A DNA stretch of 64,000 nt, from contig SVER01000003.1 of NCBI GenBank assembly GCA_015057315.1, positions 62,001 to 126,000 of the forward strand, in the 5' to 3' direction. Below the pieces are notes generated by a model that worked only from the letters and a program-made list of their open reading frames with translations, was not told the origin of the DNA and did no database searches. The DNA is from Pseudobutyrivibrio ruminis. Lineage in GTDB: Bacteria > Bacillota > Clostridia > Lachnospirales > Lachnospiraceae. The position numbers and the translations under genes were made by a program. This document shows, piece after piece, positions 35,135 through 43,793 of this stretch (its first letter is position 1; each line of letters opens with the position of its first letter).

Positions 35135-36250
35135 ATGAAACGAGCAATTAGAACACAAGCAATTAGAACACAAGCGGTTTGTGTTGATGATGGTTATATT
35201 TGGATATATTTAAACACGATTAATGCTTTATTAAAGATGAATCCTATAACTAAAGACCATGAGTATGTAACATCTTTTAAAAATAAGCTATATGATGATG
35301 CACTTTATACAGATATTTTTTGTTATAATAAAAAGCTTTTTTTTATTCCATACAGAGCAAGCGATATAGCAGTTTACTATATAGAAACAGGTATGGTTGA
35401 ATATATATCTTTTCATAAGGAACTTATAGCCTATAACGCAATTCGATATGAAGAAAGCAAAGTATTGCTGTTTCCTAAACAAGATTCAGATGAGGTATGG
35501 ATTTTAGACTTGTCGAAAGAAAGTGCTTATAGTAGAAAGATAGACTTTTTATTTGATAAATCAGTTTTGAGTGATAAAGGCTTATTTTTATATATGGGCG
35601 AATCTTGTAATGGAAAAAACGCTACATTTATTGTTCCGGTTACGAATAACTATATAGAATATGATATGGAAAAAAACACAGCAAGATTAGCTGAGTTTAG
35701 CGATGACGATGAATATTACTTTGCATACTCGTTAAATGGCAATCAGTATTATATGAATATAGATGGAACGAGAGTTTTAGTTAAAGATTCTAAGGAATGT
35801 GAGAAACAGTACAACATTCCATATAATAATAAATATGATTTGTATTGGGAAAATAAACCCATGGCATATTCTTCATTAGCTATTGCTGAAGGGTATGCAT
35901 TATGCGTTCCTGCTAAGAATAATGATATATATAGATTGGATGAAGGTGTTCAAAAATTAGGGAATCTGAATTGGGATAACATCAAGAATATAACTCATAA
36001 TGCTCGAGTATTCAGTTCGATCGTTATTCATAAAAATGAAATATTACTATTTCCGTACAATTGTGATACGTTAGTCATTTATAACTGTGAGAGCGATGAT
36101 TATACCTATACATCATTTGAATTATCAGATGAGGAAATAAATGAAATAATACAAGGAAACTCTGAGATAATACTTAAAATGTACAAAGAAGGAGAGATAG
36201 TAGAAGGAACAAATGGGATTGATTTAAAAACATTTTTGTCATGTTTATAA
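35135..36250 (+). CDS. predicted beta-propeller-like protein
   Basis: A 371-residue protein of no recognised family. It is built from repeated short strands such as NKLYDDALYTDIFCYNKKLF, KVLLFPKQDSDEVWILDL and NEILLFPYNCDTLVIYNC, spaced about 45 residues apart, which suggests a five- or six-bladed propeller. No signal peptide is seen, so it is probably cytoplasmic. Its N-terminus contains a perfect 15-base tandem duplication (35144-35173) that repeats the residues AIRTQ. It lies inside the glycan operon and may bind a glycan or an operon protein. Confidence 0.5.
   Translation: MKRAIRTQAIRTQAVCVDDGYIWIYLNTINALLKMNPITKDHEYVTSFKNKLYDDALYTDIFCYNKKLFFIPYRASDIAVYYIETGMVEYISFHKELIAYNAIRYEESKVLLFPKQDSDEVWILDLSKESAYSRKIDFLFDKSVLSDKGLFLYMGESCNGKNATFIVPVTNNYIEYDMEKNTARLAEFSDDDEYYFAYSLNGNQYYMNIDGTRVLVKDSKECEKQYNIPYNNKYDLYWENKPMAYSSLAIAEGYALCVPAKNNDIYRLDEGVQKLGNLNWDNIKNITHNARVFSSIVIHKNEILLFPYNCDTLVIYNCESDDYTYTSFELSDEEINEIIQGNSEIILKMYKEGEIVEGTNGIDLKTFLSCL
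35144..35173 (+). repeat. 15-base tandem duplication at the start of the propeller gene
   Basis: GCAATTAGAACACAA occurs twice in perfect tandem, five codons each, giving AIRTQAIRTQ. In-frame slippage changes length by five residues without breaking the gene. Confidence 0.9.
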
Positions 36251-36397
36251 TTTAAAAATTGACTAAGGTAAATAATTAATGATATTAACAAATTATATTT
36301 GATGAAGCGAGTTGCTATTTTTTATATTTTGTTACCTTGAAGATTAATAGTACTATGATATTCTAGAAACACCAAAGGTAATACATTAATAGGAAAT

Positions 36398-38422
36398 ATG
36401 GACATAAGTCTTATAGGAGAAAATGTGGATTTAACAAATAATTCAATAGCATTATACGGTTTAGGAACCGAGACGGAAAGGCTCATTTCCCAGTGGGGAA
36501 GTGGGCCTAAAATAGTTGGTTTATTAGATGGTTTTAAAGAATCAGGCGAAGCATTTGGCTATCCAATTATTTCTTTGCAACAGGCTATTGATCTTAAAGT
36601 TGAGAGAATAATAGTTGTTGCACGTCCAGGATCATGTAAGGTGATTGCAAAACGTATTAAAGACGATTGTATAGCGAATGGTGTAGAAGTATATGATGTT
36701 CGTGGAAATAATTTATTAGAGGAAAAGCAAGCATCTTATGAATTTTCAAATATCACAACCTATACCAAAGATAATCTACTCAAAAAGATAGATGAATCAG
36801 ACGTAATAAGCTTCGACTTTTTTGATACCCTCATCAACAGAAAAATAAGTGATTACACAGATATATTTGATTTGGTCGCTAATCAAGTAGGTGTCAAAGA
36901 ATTATCGCATATACGAATTGCTGCTGAAAAAGAATTATCCCGTAATTCATCTCCAACACTTCTTGATATTTACACATGGGTAAAAGAAAAACTCACTGGT
37001 ATAAAAGAGTCGGCTGAAGAATTAGCTTCAATTGAATTTCAAATTGACAGCAAAATGGTAGTTCCTCGCGATGATATGACTACCATCATTTCTTATGCAA
37101 AGAAAAGCGGAAAAAAAGTAATCCTTACAAGTGATACTTATTATTCAAAAGCGCAAATGGAGGAATTGCTGGCAAAGTGTGGACTAGATATATTTGATGA
37201 GTTATTTATCTCTTGCGAATATGGTACATTCAAAACACAGAAACTATTTTCACATGTTATTGAGGCGAATAGAGAAAAGAAGATTCATCACATTGGAAAT
37301 GATGAATTTGCAGATATAGAGAAAGCAAAGGAATGTGGAATTGACACCTTTCACATATATGGAAATAATAGCATCATGGATGCGCTTGGTGGAATGGGGT
37401 TTGAATTGATAGCAGAGACATATTCTGACAGAGCTAAGCTTGGATTGTTTCTTTCAAAAAAGTTTTCAAGTCCATTTCAATTTGAGAATGGCGCAAACAT
37501 AGAAATAAATGATTGTTTCGATATAGGCTACTATATATGCGGTCCGATGATAGTAGATTTTATGCAATGGATAATCGCAAAGAAACAAGAGCTTGACCTA
37601 GACGGAATCTTATTATGTGCGAGAGATGGGTATTTACTTGAGAAAATTTATAATAGATTTTGTGAAGATAAAGATGGCTTTTATTTTTTGACATCCAGAA
37701 TATCTTCTATCCGCGCAGGCATAATGGATGAAGATGATATTAATTATGTGGATAGCATGAAATTCTTTGGCACAGAAAAGGAAAGCATGCTAGTCAGATT
37801 TGGAATAGATGAAGACGTAGCAGCTGAAGACCGGAATGCGCTTATATTGGAAAAGGCAAAGGATAAACGCCGCAACTACTTAAAATACATTGATTCATTA
37901 TATTTGCCTGATGGAAAACTAGGCGTGTTCGATTTTGTAGCTAAGGGTACAACTCAATTGTTCTTGCAGAAGTTTATGTCACAGCAATTGAAAGGATTGT
38001 ATTTCTTGCAACTTGAGCCGGAGTTTATGGCTGATAAAGGTGTAGATATAGAATCTTTCTACACAGAAAAAGAGCGTGATACCAGTGCTATATTTGATAA
38101 CTATTATATTCTAGAAACTATTTTGACATCGCCTATGCCATCTGTTGATGAATTTGATGAAGGGGGACAACCTGTCTATGCAAAAGAAACTAGAAGCGAT
38201 GAGAATCTGGAATGTGTATCGCGAATGCAGCAGGGAATTATGCAGTATGTAGATGATTATTTAGAAATTGTTCCCGTATCCATGAGACAGCAGAATAAAA
38301 TGTTGGATGAGGCATTTTTAACTTTAATCGGAAAGTTGGAAATTACAGATCCCTCATTTGAGAATCTTGTTGTAGAAGATCCATTTTTCGGAAGGATGAC
38401 AAATATAGTTGATGTGATGTAA
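36398..38422 (+). CDS. Rossmann-like module fused to HAD-family protein
   Basis: A 674-residue protein in three parts. Residues 15-110 carry the cluster's Rossmann-like unit (SIALYGLGTETERLI, VGLLDGFKESGEAFG). Residues 135-330 are an HAD domain (ISFDFFDTLINRK with the nucleophile Asp, VILTSDTYYSK, and HIGNDEFADIEKAKECG). The last roughly 300 residues (for example DGILLCARDGYLLEKIYNRF) are unassigned but occur with HAD domains in polysaccharide clusters, as far as I recall. It may dephosphorylate or transfer phosphate on a glycan intermediate. AGGAAAT precedes the ATG, and TTGACT at 36259 may start a separate promoter. Confidence 0.7.
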   Translation: MDISLIGENVDLTNNSIALYGLGTETERLISQWGSGPKIVGLLDGFKESGEAFGYPIISLQQAIDLKVERIIVVARPGSCKVIAKRIKDDCIANGVEVYDVRGNNLLEEKQASYEFSNITTYTKDNLLKKIDESDVISFDFFDTLINRKISDYTDIFDLVANQVGVKELSHIRIAAEKELSRNSSPTLLDIYTWVKEKLTGIKESAEELASIEFQIDSKMVVPRDDMTTIISYAKKSGKKVILTSDTYYSKAQMEELLAKCGLDIFDELFISCEYGTFKTQKLFSHVIEANREKKIHHIGNDEFADIEKAKECGIDTFHIYGNNSIMDALGGMGFELIAETYSDRAKLGLFLSKKFSSPFQFENGANIEINDCFDIGYYICGPMIVDFMQWIIAKKQELDLDGILLCARDGYLLEKIYNRFCEDKDGFYFLTSRISSIRAGIMDEDDINYVDSMKFFGTEKESMLVRFGIDEDVAAEDRNALILEKAKDKRRNYLKYIDSLYLPDGKLGVFDFVAKGTTQLFLQKFMSQQLKGLYFLQLEPEFMADKGVDIESFYTEKERDTSAIFDNYYILETILTSPMPSVDEFDEGGQPVYAKETRSDENLECVSRMQQGIMQYVDDYLEIVPVSMRQQNKMLDEAFLTLIGKLEITDPSFENLVVEDPFFGRMTNIVDVM

Positions 38423-38467
38423 GCATTAGTGGGCAAAACTAGAAATCTAGCAATTCCGTTGACAAAA

Positions 38468-38492
38468 GGCTCCAGTTTTGCTGGAGCCTAAA
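38468..38492. terminator. bidirectional terminator
   Basis: GGCTCCAG/CTGGAGCC with a TTTTG loop (38468-38488), between convergent genes. It is flanked by AAAA on the left and TAAAAT on the right, so it could serve both strands. Confidence 0.65.
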
Positions 38493-38501
38493 ATCGTATT
38501 A

Positions 38502-39785
38502 TCAAAATTGGAACGATGTTATTAATAGAAATTTATACAAAGGCATGACCTGTATTTTTATATCATTGGTATCAATTGTTTTTTCTTCATCTTCTAAAGT
38601 TACAATAATATAGTTGTCTACCCTTGTGGTTTTATCGTTTGAAAGCGATATAAGGCTTTTTAATTCCCTGTCCAGATTAAAAGCGTCGAGGGTATAAGTA
38701 ACCTGGATTGCAGTTGAGGCTGATGGAATATAAAAATCGATATCTATTCCAGTTTTAGATGATTTAAAATAATAAAAATCATCATCGTATAATCTCTTCA
38801 AATGTATGGCGACAGCATTCTCTAAAAGAAGAGGATCCTTATTAATCAAAAAGAGATTAAGCAAGCCATTATCATAAAAATAATATCTAGGTGTGGATTC
38901 TCGTTCAGTAAATTTCCCAATAAAATTGTGTGTGTTAAAAATTAAATAAGCGTCTTCTGCGTACCCTACATAAGAGATAAGGGAGTCTTTGCTTATTTTA
39001 ATTCCAATTGAATTAATGGCGTTATGTAGTTTAGTATAGGAAACTTCGCTTGTAATGGTTTCTGCTATTTTTTTCATTAATACACGAAGAGATTGAACAT
39101 TACGAATACCATTTCTCGCTGCGATATCTCCCAACAGTACCTTGTTATATATGTTTTCTACGTATATACGTTTATTAGAATAGTCAACGGCTTCAGGGAA
39201 GGCTCCTTCTTTCATATAACTCTTCGCTGCTGCTCGTAGTTGTCCATTTAAGCTAGAAGTATAATGATGTGCAAGGTCGTTTCTTAATCCAATGGCAATT
39301 AGGTATTCCTCAAATGAGTAGGTCATGATTCGTTGAGCGAGATAGCGTCCTCCTAGCTGAGATTCCATTTCGCTACTAAGCATTTTGGCATTACTTCCGG
39401 TAATGTATACATGTTGTTTTTGATCTGCCAGTCTTCGCGCAAATTTTTCCCAACCATCTATAATCTGTATTTCATCTAAAAAGAAATAAGGTGTTTTACT
39501 AGTCATTTCAGCGGCGGTTAGAACAATATCATTGAAATCTGAAATACTAAATTCTACCAAACGATCATCTTCAAAATTAATATAAATAATCTGTTCCCAA
39601 TCAACACCTTCATTAATGAGTTGTTGAGCAAGTTTGTATAGCATGAGGGACTTGCCAGATCTTCGAAGCCCAATAAGAATGTAGTTAGCGGATTTCTCTA
39701 GAGAATAAAAGCGCTCATTTATTTTATAATTCCGTATAAGTTCGTGTTGATCATAAATAACTGTTTTTAAAACATCATGATTCAT
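38502..39785 (-). CDS. AAA-family ATPase with DUF4143-like C-terminus
   Basis: A 427-residue ATPase on the minus strand. Walker A is ILIGLRRSGKS, Walker B is YFFLDEIQIIDGW, and sensor 1 is VYITGSNAKML. LGGRYLAQRIMTYSFEEYL and the following region match the AAA_14/DUF4143 family, in which the C-terminal part is nuclease-like. These are common in gut Firmicutes, Bacteroidetes and archaea as isolated accessory genes; the biological role is unknown. It converges on the glycan operon. Confidence 0.85.
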   Translation of the reverse strand: MNHDVLKTVIYDQHELIRNYKINERFYSLEKSANYILIGLRRSGKSLMLYKLAQQLINEGVDWEQIIYINFEDDRLVEFSISDFNDIVLTAAEMTSKTPYFFLDEIQIIDGWEKFARRLADQKQHVYITGSNAKMLSSEMESQLGGRYLAQRIMTYSFEEYLIAIGLRNDLAHHYTSSLNGQLRAAAKSYMKEGAFPEAVDYSNKRIYVENIYNKVLLGDIAARNGIRNVQSLRVLMKKIAETITSEVSYTKLHNAINSIGIKISKDSLISYVGYAEDAYLIFNTHNFIGKFTERESTPRYYFYDNGLLNLFLINKDPLLLENAVAIHLKRLYDDDFYYFKSSKTGIDIDFYIPSASTAIQVTYTLDAFNLDRELKSLISLSNDKTTRVDNYIIVTLEDEEKTIDTNDIKIQVMPLYKFLLITSFQF

Positions 39786-39888
39786 ATATGGCCTCCATAC
39801 TAAATTTTACTGATTATAATATATCATAAAACACATCTGCTGTCTAATATGTTGGACAATAATCCAGGGTAACAGTGGGGCATATTAG

Positions 39889-40089
39889 ACATGCCTAGTC
39901 GGAGCATATAAAAGCATATTTATATTCGAATTCAAAGTAAATAAGAATACACAGGAAGCACTAAAACCAATAGAGGACAATAGATATTTGATTCCTTATT
40001 CAGCAGATAGTCGAGATAAATGGATAATAGGGGCCAATTTTTTAACTGAGACACGAAACATATCAGAATGGGAATATAAATGTGTGTAA
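39889..40089 (+). pseudogene. remnant of AAA-ATPase/PD-(D/E)XK (DUF1703-type) gene
   Basis: A 66-codon open stretch ends in TAA at 40089 and has no start. It reads YKSIFIFEFKVNKNTQEAL, then YLIPYSADSRDKWIIGANF and TETRNISEWEYKCV. This is the typical C-terminus of the PD-(D/E)XK nuclease domain (YIFEFK core) found at the end of AAA-ATPase/DUF1703 proteins. A stop at 39886-39888 closes it upstream, so the gene was deleted down to its last part. Confidence 0.75.
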
Positions 40090-40098
40090 GATTCTGAA

Positions 40099-40196
40099 TT
40101 GACATAGCCGTACGGCGAAATGTATAATAAAAATAAGATTATATAGCCGTACGGCTAATTTTATACAATGCAAAGGCAAATATAGCCGTACGGCTA
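40099..40196 (+). promoter_or_regulatory. hipBA-3 promoter with three evenly spaced palindromic operators
   Basis: TTGACA (40099-40104) and TATAAT (40123-40128), 18 bases apart, form a fully consensus promoter. The palindrome TAGCCGTACGGCTA occurs at 40105-40118 (last two bases GA), 40144-40157 and 40183-40196, exactly 39 bases apart each time. The first fills the promoter spacer, the second lies just after the predicted start, and the third abuts the ribosome site. Cooperative binding by the HipB encoded next is likely. Confidence 0.8.
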
Positions 40197-40206
40197 AGAG
40201 GTGTTT

Positions 40207-40419
40207 ATGAAAGTAACAGATTCAAATTCATTTGGAACAGCAATAAAAAACAAAAGAAAAAAACTAGGGTATACGCAGAAGTATATTTCAGAATTTACGG
40301 GAATAAGTGCAAGCTTTTTGTCTGATTTGGAAAATGGAAAAAAGACTATTGAATTAGACAAGGCTCTGAGAATAGCAAATCTATTAGGGCTTGATGTGGA
40401 GTTGAATGAGAGAGGGTAA
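40207..40419 (+). CDS. hipB: HipB-like antitoxin, module 3
   Basis: A compact 70-residue XRE protein (TAIKNKRKKLGYTQKYISEF, then SASFLSDLENGKKTIELDKA), the typical size of a minimal HipB. ATG 40207 is preferred over GTG 40201, since AGAGGTG lies just upstream. It is followed three bases later by hipA. It likely binds the three operators before it. Confidence 0.88.
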   Translation: MKVTDSNSFGTAIKNKRKKLGYTQKYISEFTGISASFLSDLENGKKTIELDKALRIANLLGLDVELNERG

Positions 40420-40422
40420 TCC

Positions 40423-41694
40423 ATGCGAGAATTAAGTGTATATATAGAATTAAACGGAATACAGACGCTGGTTGGAAAAATCGCTGGTGAAAGCTACTTA
40501 GACGCTCGATTCAGTTATGAAAGAGAATACTTAGATAATAAAGATGCAGCAGCAATATCGATTTCGCTTCCATTGCAACAGGAGGCTTATTCGCCTGCAA
40601 AGACAAAGAATTTTTTTGAGAGCCTACTTCCAGAAGGCTTTTCGCGAAAAGCTGTAGCTAATTGGATGAAAGCAGATGAAAACGATTATATATCAATCCT
40701 AGCCGAGTTGGGCAGGGAATGTCTTGGCGCTATAAAAATAGTTGAAGGGCAGGATGACGAGGTGTCGGGCTACGAATTGCTATCAGCCCAAAGGGTTAAA
40801 GCGCTTGCTGCAGAGGGGGCTACAAAATCTACTGAGATATTACTAGAGACACATTTATCACTAACTGGTGCTTCAGGAAAAGTTGGACTCTACTATAATG
40901 CAGCGGATAAAACGTGGTATCTACCTAAGGGGGATGCTCCAAGTACGCATATAGTAAAACAAAGTCATGTTAGACATAAACAAATAGTTCTGAACGAACA
41001 GTTATGTATTCAAACAGCAAAGCGTATTGGCATTACGGTACCGGAAAGCTTTATTGTTTCGCAGGGTTCGCAGGCAGACGAAGATATATTATACGCAACA
41101 GCGAGATATGATAGGTCATTGTCTAACAACAAAGAATTGGATGGTTTGAAATGTCCATACAGACTACATCAAGAGGATTTTGCTCAGGCACTGGGGATAT
41201 TTGCGGCCGACAAATATGAGAAAACTCCATCGGGATATATGGCGAGAATGTTTGAACTATTAAGAAATAATTCGAGCAATCCAATTGAAGATCAAATAGC
41301 GTTATTAAGAATTATTATTTTTAATTATTTGATTGGAAATACAGACTGTCATGTAAAGAATTTCTCTCTATTGTATAGCGAGGATTTAAAATCAAAACGA
41401 CTAGCACCAGCTTATGATTTAGTGGCAACGAGGGTATATCGTACTACATCTGATATGCCGTTTTATATTGGCGATGAATTGAATATTTCAAAAATTAATA
41501 GAAGTAAGTTTGAAATGGCGGCATCGGAAATAGGATTATCTAGTAATTTGGTACTAAATAATTTTGATGATGTGACAAATAAACTCGAAAAGGCAATGGC
41601 GGATGCGGCTGAAAAATTGGCGGAAAAAGGATTTGAAAATGCGATATCACTAAAGGATGAGATATTGAAGAGCGGTGGATATGGGATGATTTAA
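40423..41694 (+). CDS. hipA: HipA-like kinase toxin, module 3
   Basis: A 423-residue kinase closest of the three to classical E. coli-type HipA. It begins RELSVYIELNGIQTLVGKI, with FFESLLPEG and the glycine-rich loop SLTGASGKVGL. The catalytic loop is GNTDCHVKNFSLLY (Asp308), followed by LAPAYDLVATRVY. Start at 40423 is coupled to hipB. Catalytic residues are intact, so the toxin is probably functional. Confidence 0.9.
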   Translation: MRELSVYIELNGIQTLVGKIAGESYLDARFSYEREYLDNKDAAAISISLPLQQEAYSPAKTKNFFESLLPEGFSRKAVANWMKADENDYISILAELGRECLGAIKIVEGQDDEVSGYELLSAQRVKALAAEGATKSTEILLETHLSLTGASGKVGLYYNAADKTWYLPKGDAPSTHIVKQSHVRHKQIVLNEQLCIQTAKRIGITVPESFIVSQGSQADEDILYATARYDRSLSNNKELDGLKCPYRLHQEDFAQALGIFAADKYEKTPSGYMARMFELLRNNSSNPIEDQIALLRIIIFNYLIGNTDCHVKNFSLLYSEDLKSKRLAPAYDLVATRVYRTTSDMPFYIGDELNISKINRSKFEMAASEIGLSSNLVLNNFDDVTNKLEKAMADAAEKLAEKGFENAISLKDEILKSGGYGMI

Positions 41695-41715
41695 CGAACC
41701 ATAAAGCTGCTTTGA

Positions 41716-41837
41716 TTCTACTTAATCTCATGTTTTAATCATGATTAAGTAGAATTGAAATGAAAGAACATATTTAAATCGCTCTAAAAACGTATTAGAA
41801 TCTACTTAAAGCTACATAATAATCGAGATTAAGAAGA
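41716..41837 (+). promoter_or_regulatory. two inverted-repeat operators before ATPase gene
   Basis: TTCTACTTAATC (41716-41727) faces GATTAAGTAGAA (41743-41754) as a perfect 12-base inverted repeat. A second, weaker pair with the same words, TCTACTTAA (41801) and GATTAAGAAGA (41827), follows about 85 bases later with nearly the same internal spacing (27 and 26 bases). These look like two binding sites for one dimeric regulator controlling the ATPase gene. Confidence 0.5.
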
Positions 41838-41850
41838 GTTGAGGACTAAT

Positions 41851-43269
41851 ATGATAATAGGAAGAGAAAAAGAACTTGAAAGATTAAATTCAACACTGCA
41901 AGACGATTATTCTCATTTTGTAGCTATTTATGGACGTATAAGAATCGGTAAGACTTTCCTTATCAGAGAGGCTTTTAATTATAGATTTACTTTTCAGCAT
42001 GTGGGATTATCAGAAGGGGGACTGAAAGACCAACTATTTGCTTTTGAGTCATCTATAAAAGATGCTAGTGGCAAGCCTGAAAAGAAAAGGAAGAATTGGT
42101 TAGAAGCGTTTGAAGACCTTAAAGATGTAATTCGAAACTCAACAGAAAAAAAGAAAATTATATTTATTGACGAGTTATCATGGATGGATACCCAAAATAG
42201 TGATTTGATGGTAGCTCTAGAGAATTTTTGGAATGGATGGGCTTCAGGTAGAAGAGATGTGGTATTAATAGTATGCGCTTCTGCTACATCATGGATGCTA
42301 TCAAAAATAGTTCATAATAAAGGTGGTTTGTATAACCGCTTGACCGAACAAATACATCTCCAAAGTTTTACATTATCGGAGTGTCGAGAATATGTACAAT
42401 CTAAAAATTTAGTACTGACGGAAAGTCAGATACTTCAGTACTATATGATTTTTGGTGGCGTACCTTTTTATTGGGGTTTTTTAAAGAAAGGCCTAAGCCT
42501 ACCACAAAATATAGATGAAATACTTTTTGCGAAAAACGCACCTTTAGCAGATGAGTTTAAATACTTGTATTCATCAATATTTAAGAAGCCAGAAACATAT
42601 ATAAAAATTATCGAGACATTAGCTACAAAAAAAGTCGGGATGACTCGTGAAGAGATAATTGCAAATTCGGGAATTGCAAATTCAGGAGATTTGACCAAAA
42701 AACTTGAAGAACTTGAGAGCTGTGGTTTTATTAGAAAATACGATTCTTTTGGGATGAAGAAAAAGAATGCCGTTTATCAATTGATTGATAATTATACGTT
42801 GTTCTATTACCAGTTCCTTAAGAACAAGCCTTCTGATGAAAGATTCTGGTCTAATCAGATAAATATGCCACAGATAAATACATGGCAGGGGCTTGCGTTT
42901 GAGAGGGTGTGCTTGGAACACATTAGTCAAATTAAAAGTAAGCTCGGTATATCTGGTGTTCAAACAGATGTAAACTCGTGGTATTGTACGCGTGATGTAG
43001 ATAAAGGGATAAATGGCTCTCAGATTGACTTATTGATTGTCAGAAGAGATCAAGTGATAAATTTATGCGAGATTAAGTTTTCTAATTCTGATTTCACAGT
43101 AACAGAAAGCGTGGATGAGAGTATTAGGAAAAAAATTGCTGACTTTGTAAATATTACAAAAACAAAGTACGCAATATATCCTACATTAATAACCACATAT
43201 GGTATGGTTCAGAATTCCTACTCTGGAAATATACAATCGGTTATTACTCTTAAAGATTTATTTACATAG
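41851..43269 (+). CDS. archaeal-type ATPase with DUF234-like nuclease C-terminus
   Basis: A 472-residue protein. It starts MIIGREKELERLNSTL, with Walker A YGRIRIGKTF and Walker B IIFIDELSWMDT, followed by a winged-helix region, and ends in a PD-(D/E)XK-like domain (GSQIDLLIVRRDQVINLCEI with the D and E-I-K residues). This is the layout of the 'archaeal ATPase / DUF234' family, whose role is unknown. ATG 41851 with GAGGA at 41841 is preferred over TTG 41839. The next gene starts 13 bases after the stop. Confidence 0.85.
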   Translation: MIIGREKELERLNSTLQDDYSHFVAIYGRIRIGKTFLIREAFNYRFTFQHVGLSEGGLKDQLFAFESSIKDASGKPEKKRKNWLEAFEDLKDVIRNSTEKKKIIFIDELSWMDTQNSDLMVALENFWNGWASGRRDVVLIVCASATSWMLSKIVHNKGGLYNRLTEQIHLQSFTLSECREYVQSKNLVLTESQILQYYMIFGGVPFYWGFLKKGLSLPQNIDEILFAKNAPLADEFKYLYSSIFKKPETYIKIIETLATKKVGMTREEIIANSGIANSGDLTKKLEELESCGFIRKYDSFGMKKKNAVYQLIDNYTLFYYQFLKNKPSDERFWSNQINMPQINTWQGLAFERVCLEHISQIKSKLGISGVQTDVNSWYCTRDVDKGINGSQIDLLIVRRDQVINLCEIKFSNSDFTVTESVDESIRKKIADFVNITKTKYAIYPTLITTYGMVQNSYSGNIQSVITLKDLFT

Positions 43270-43282
43270 CGGGAGTGGCATA

Positions 43283-43639
43283 ATGGCAGAAGTTAGATTA
43301 ATTAACAATCTAAAGGGCGTACTTTACTATCTAGATACACCACTTTTAGATTTTGAAATAAAGGATAGAGAACTTATAAAGGCAGATGATTTAAGTGACC
43401 ATCAGTTATATCCATATGAGCTTGCGGTGCTTGGTGTTTCGTATGGTAGCTTTGTTAGATTTTTCCAGCGCCGCACCATAAGGGAAGGCTGCATGTTTTA
43501 TCGTGAGCATCTAAGGGCGCTTGGCATGGATAAGATGGATTTTGACTTATACATCAGGAAAAACAATGGAAACAACCATCTGGATAACTATTGGGTGAAG
43601 TTTGAGGATTTTGGCGCAACTAAATTTGCAGAATTGTAA
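43283..43639 (+). CDS. unassigned 118-residue protein
   Basis: A small protein beginning MAEVRLINNLKGVLYYLDTP, preceded by CGGGAG. It contains many charged and aromatic residues (FVRFFQRRTIREGCMFYREH) and no motif I recognise. It directly follows the DUF234 ATPase and could be its partner. An upstream in-frame ATG inside the ATPase gene was rejected because it overlaps that coding sequence and lacks a ribosome site. Confidence 0.55.
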   Translation: MAEVRLINNLKGVLYYLDTPLLDFEIKDRELIKADDLSDHQLYPYELAVLGVSYGSFVRFFQRRTIREGCMFYREHLRALGMDKMDFDLYIRKNNGNNHLDNYWVKFEDFGATKFAEL

Positions 43640-43745
43640 TGATGCAGGCTTTACATCAGCTTCCATTCACCTTCACAAAGACCAAGGAAATTTGGGCATA
43701 TATCGGACGAGCTGGAAAAATCACTGCCTGAGAATAACTAGTCTC

Positions 43746-43786
43746 TTGTTATTATAACGGTTAACCGATATAATTAATGGAGGAGG
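43746..43786 (+). promoter_or_regulatory. promoter and operator of HTH-nucleotidyltransferase pair
   Basis: TTGTTA (43746-43751), a 17-base spacer and TATAAT (43769-43774). The palindrome CGGTTAACCG (43758-43767) sits inside the spacer and is the likely autoregulatory operator. GGAGGAGG (43779-43786) is a very strong ribosome site for the HTH gene. Confidence 0.7.
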
Positions 43787-43793
43787 TTGTATT

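Noticed and set aside
43642-43731. 29-codon ORF after the 118-residue protein
   Set aside because: No ribosome site and no recognisable family; kept only as a possible remnant.
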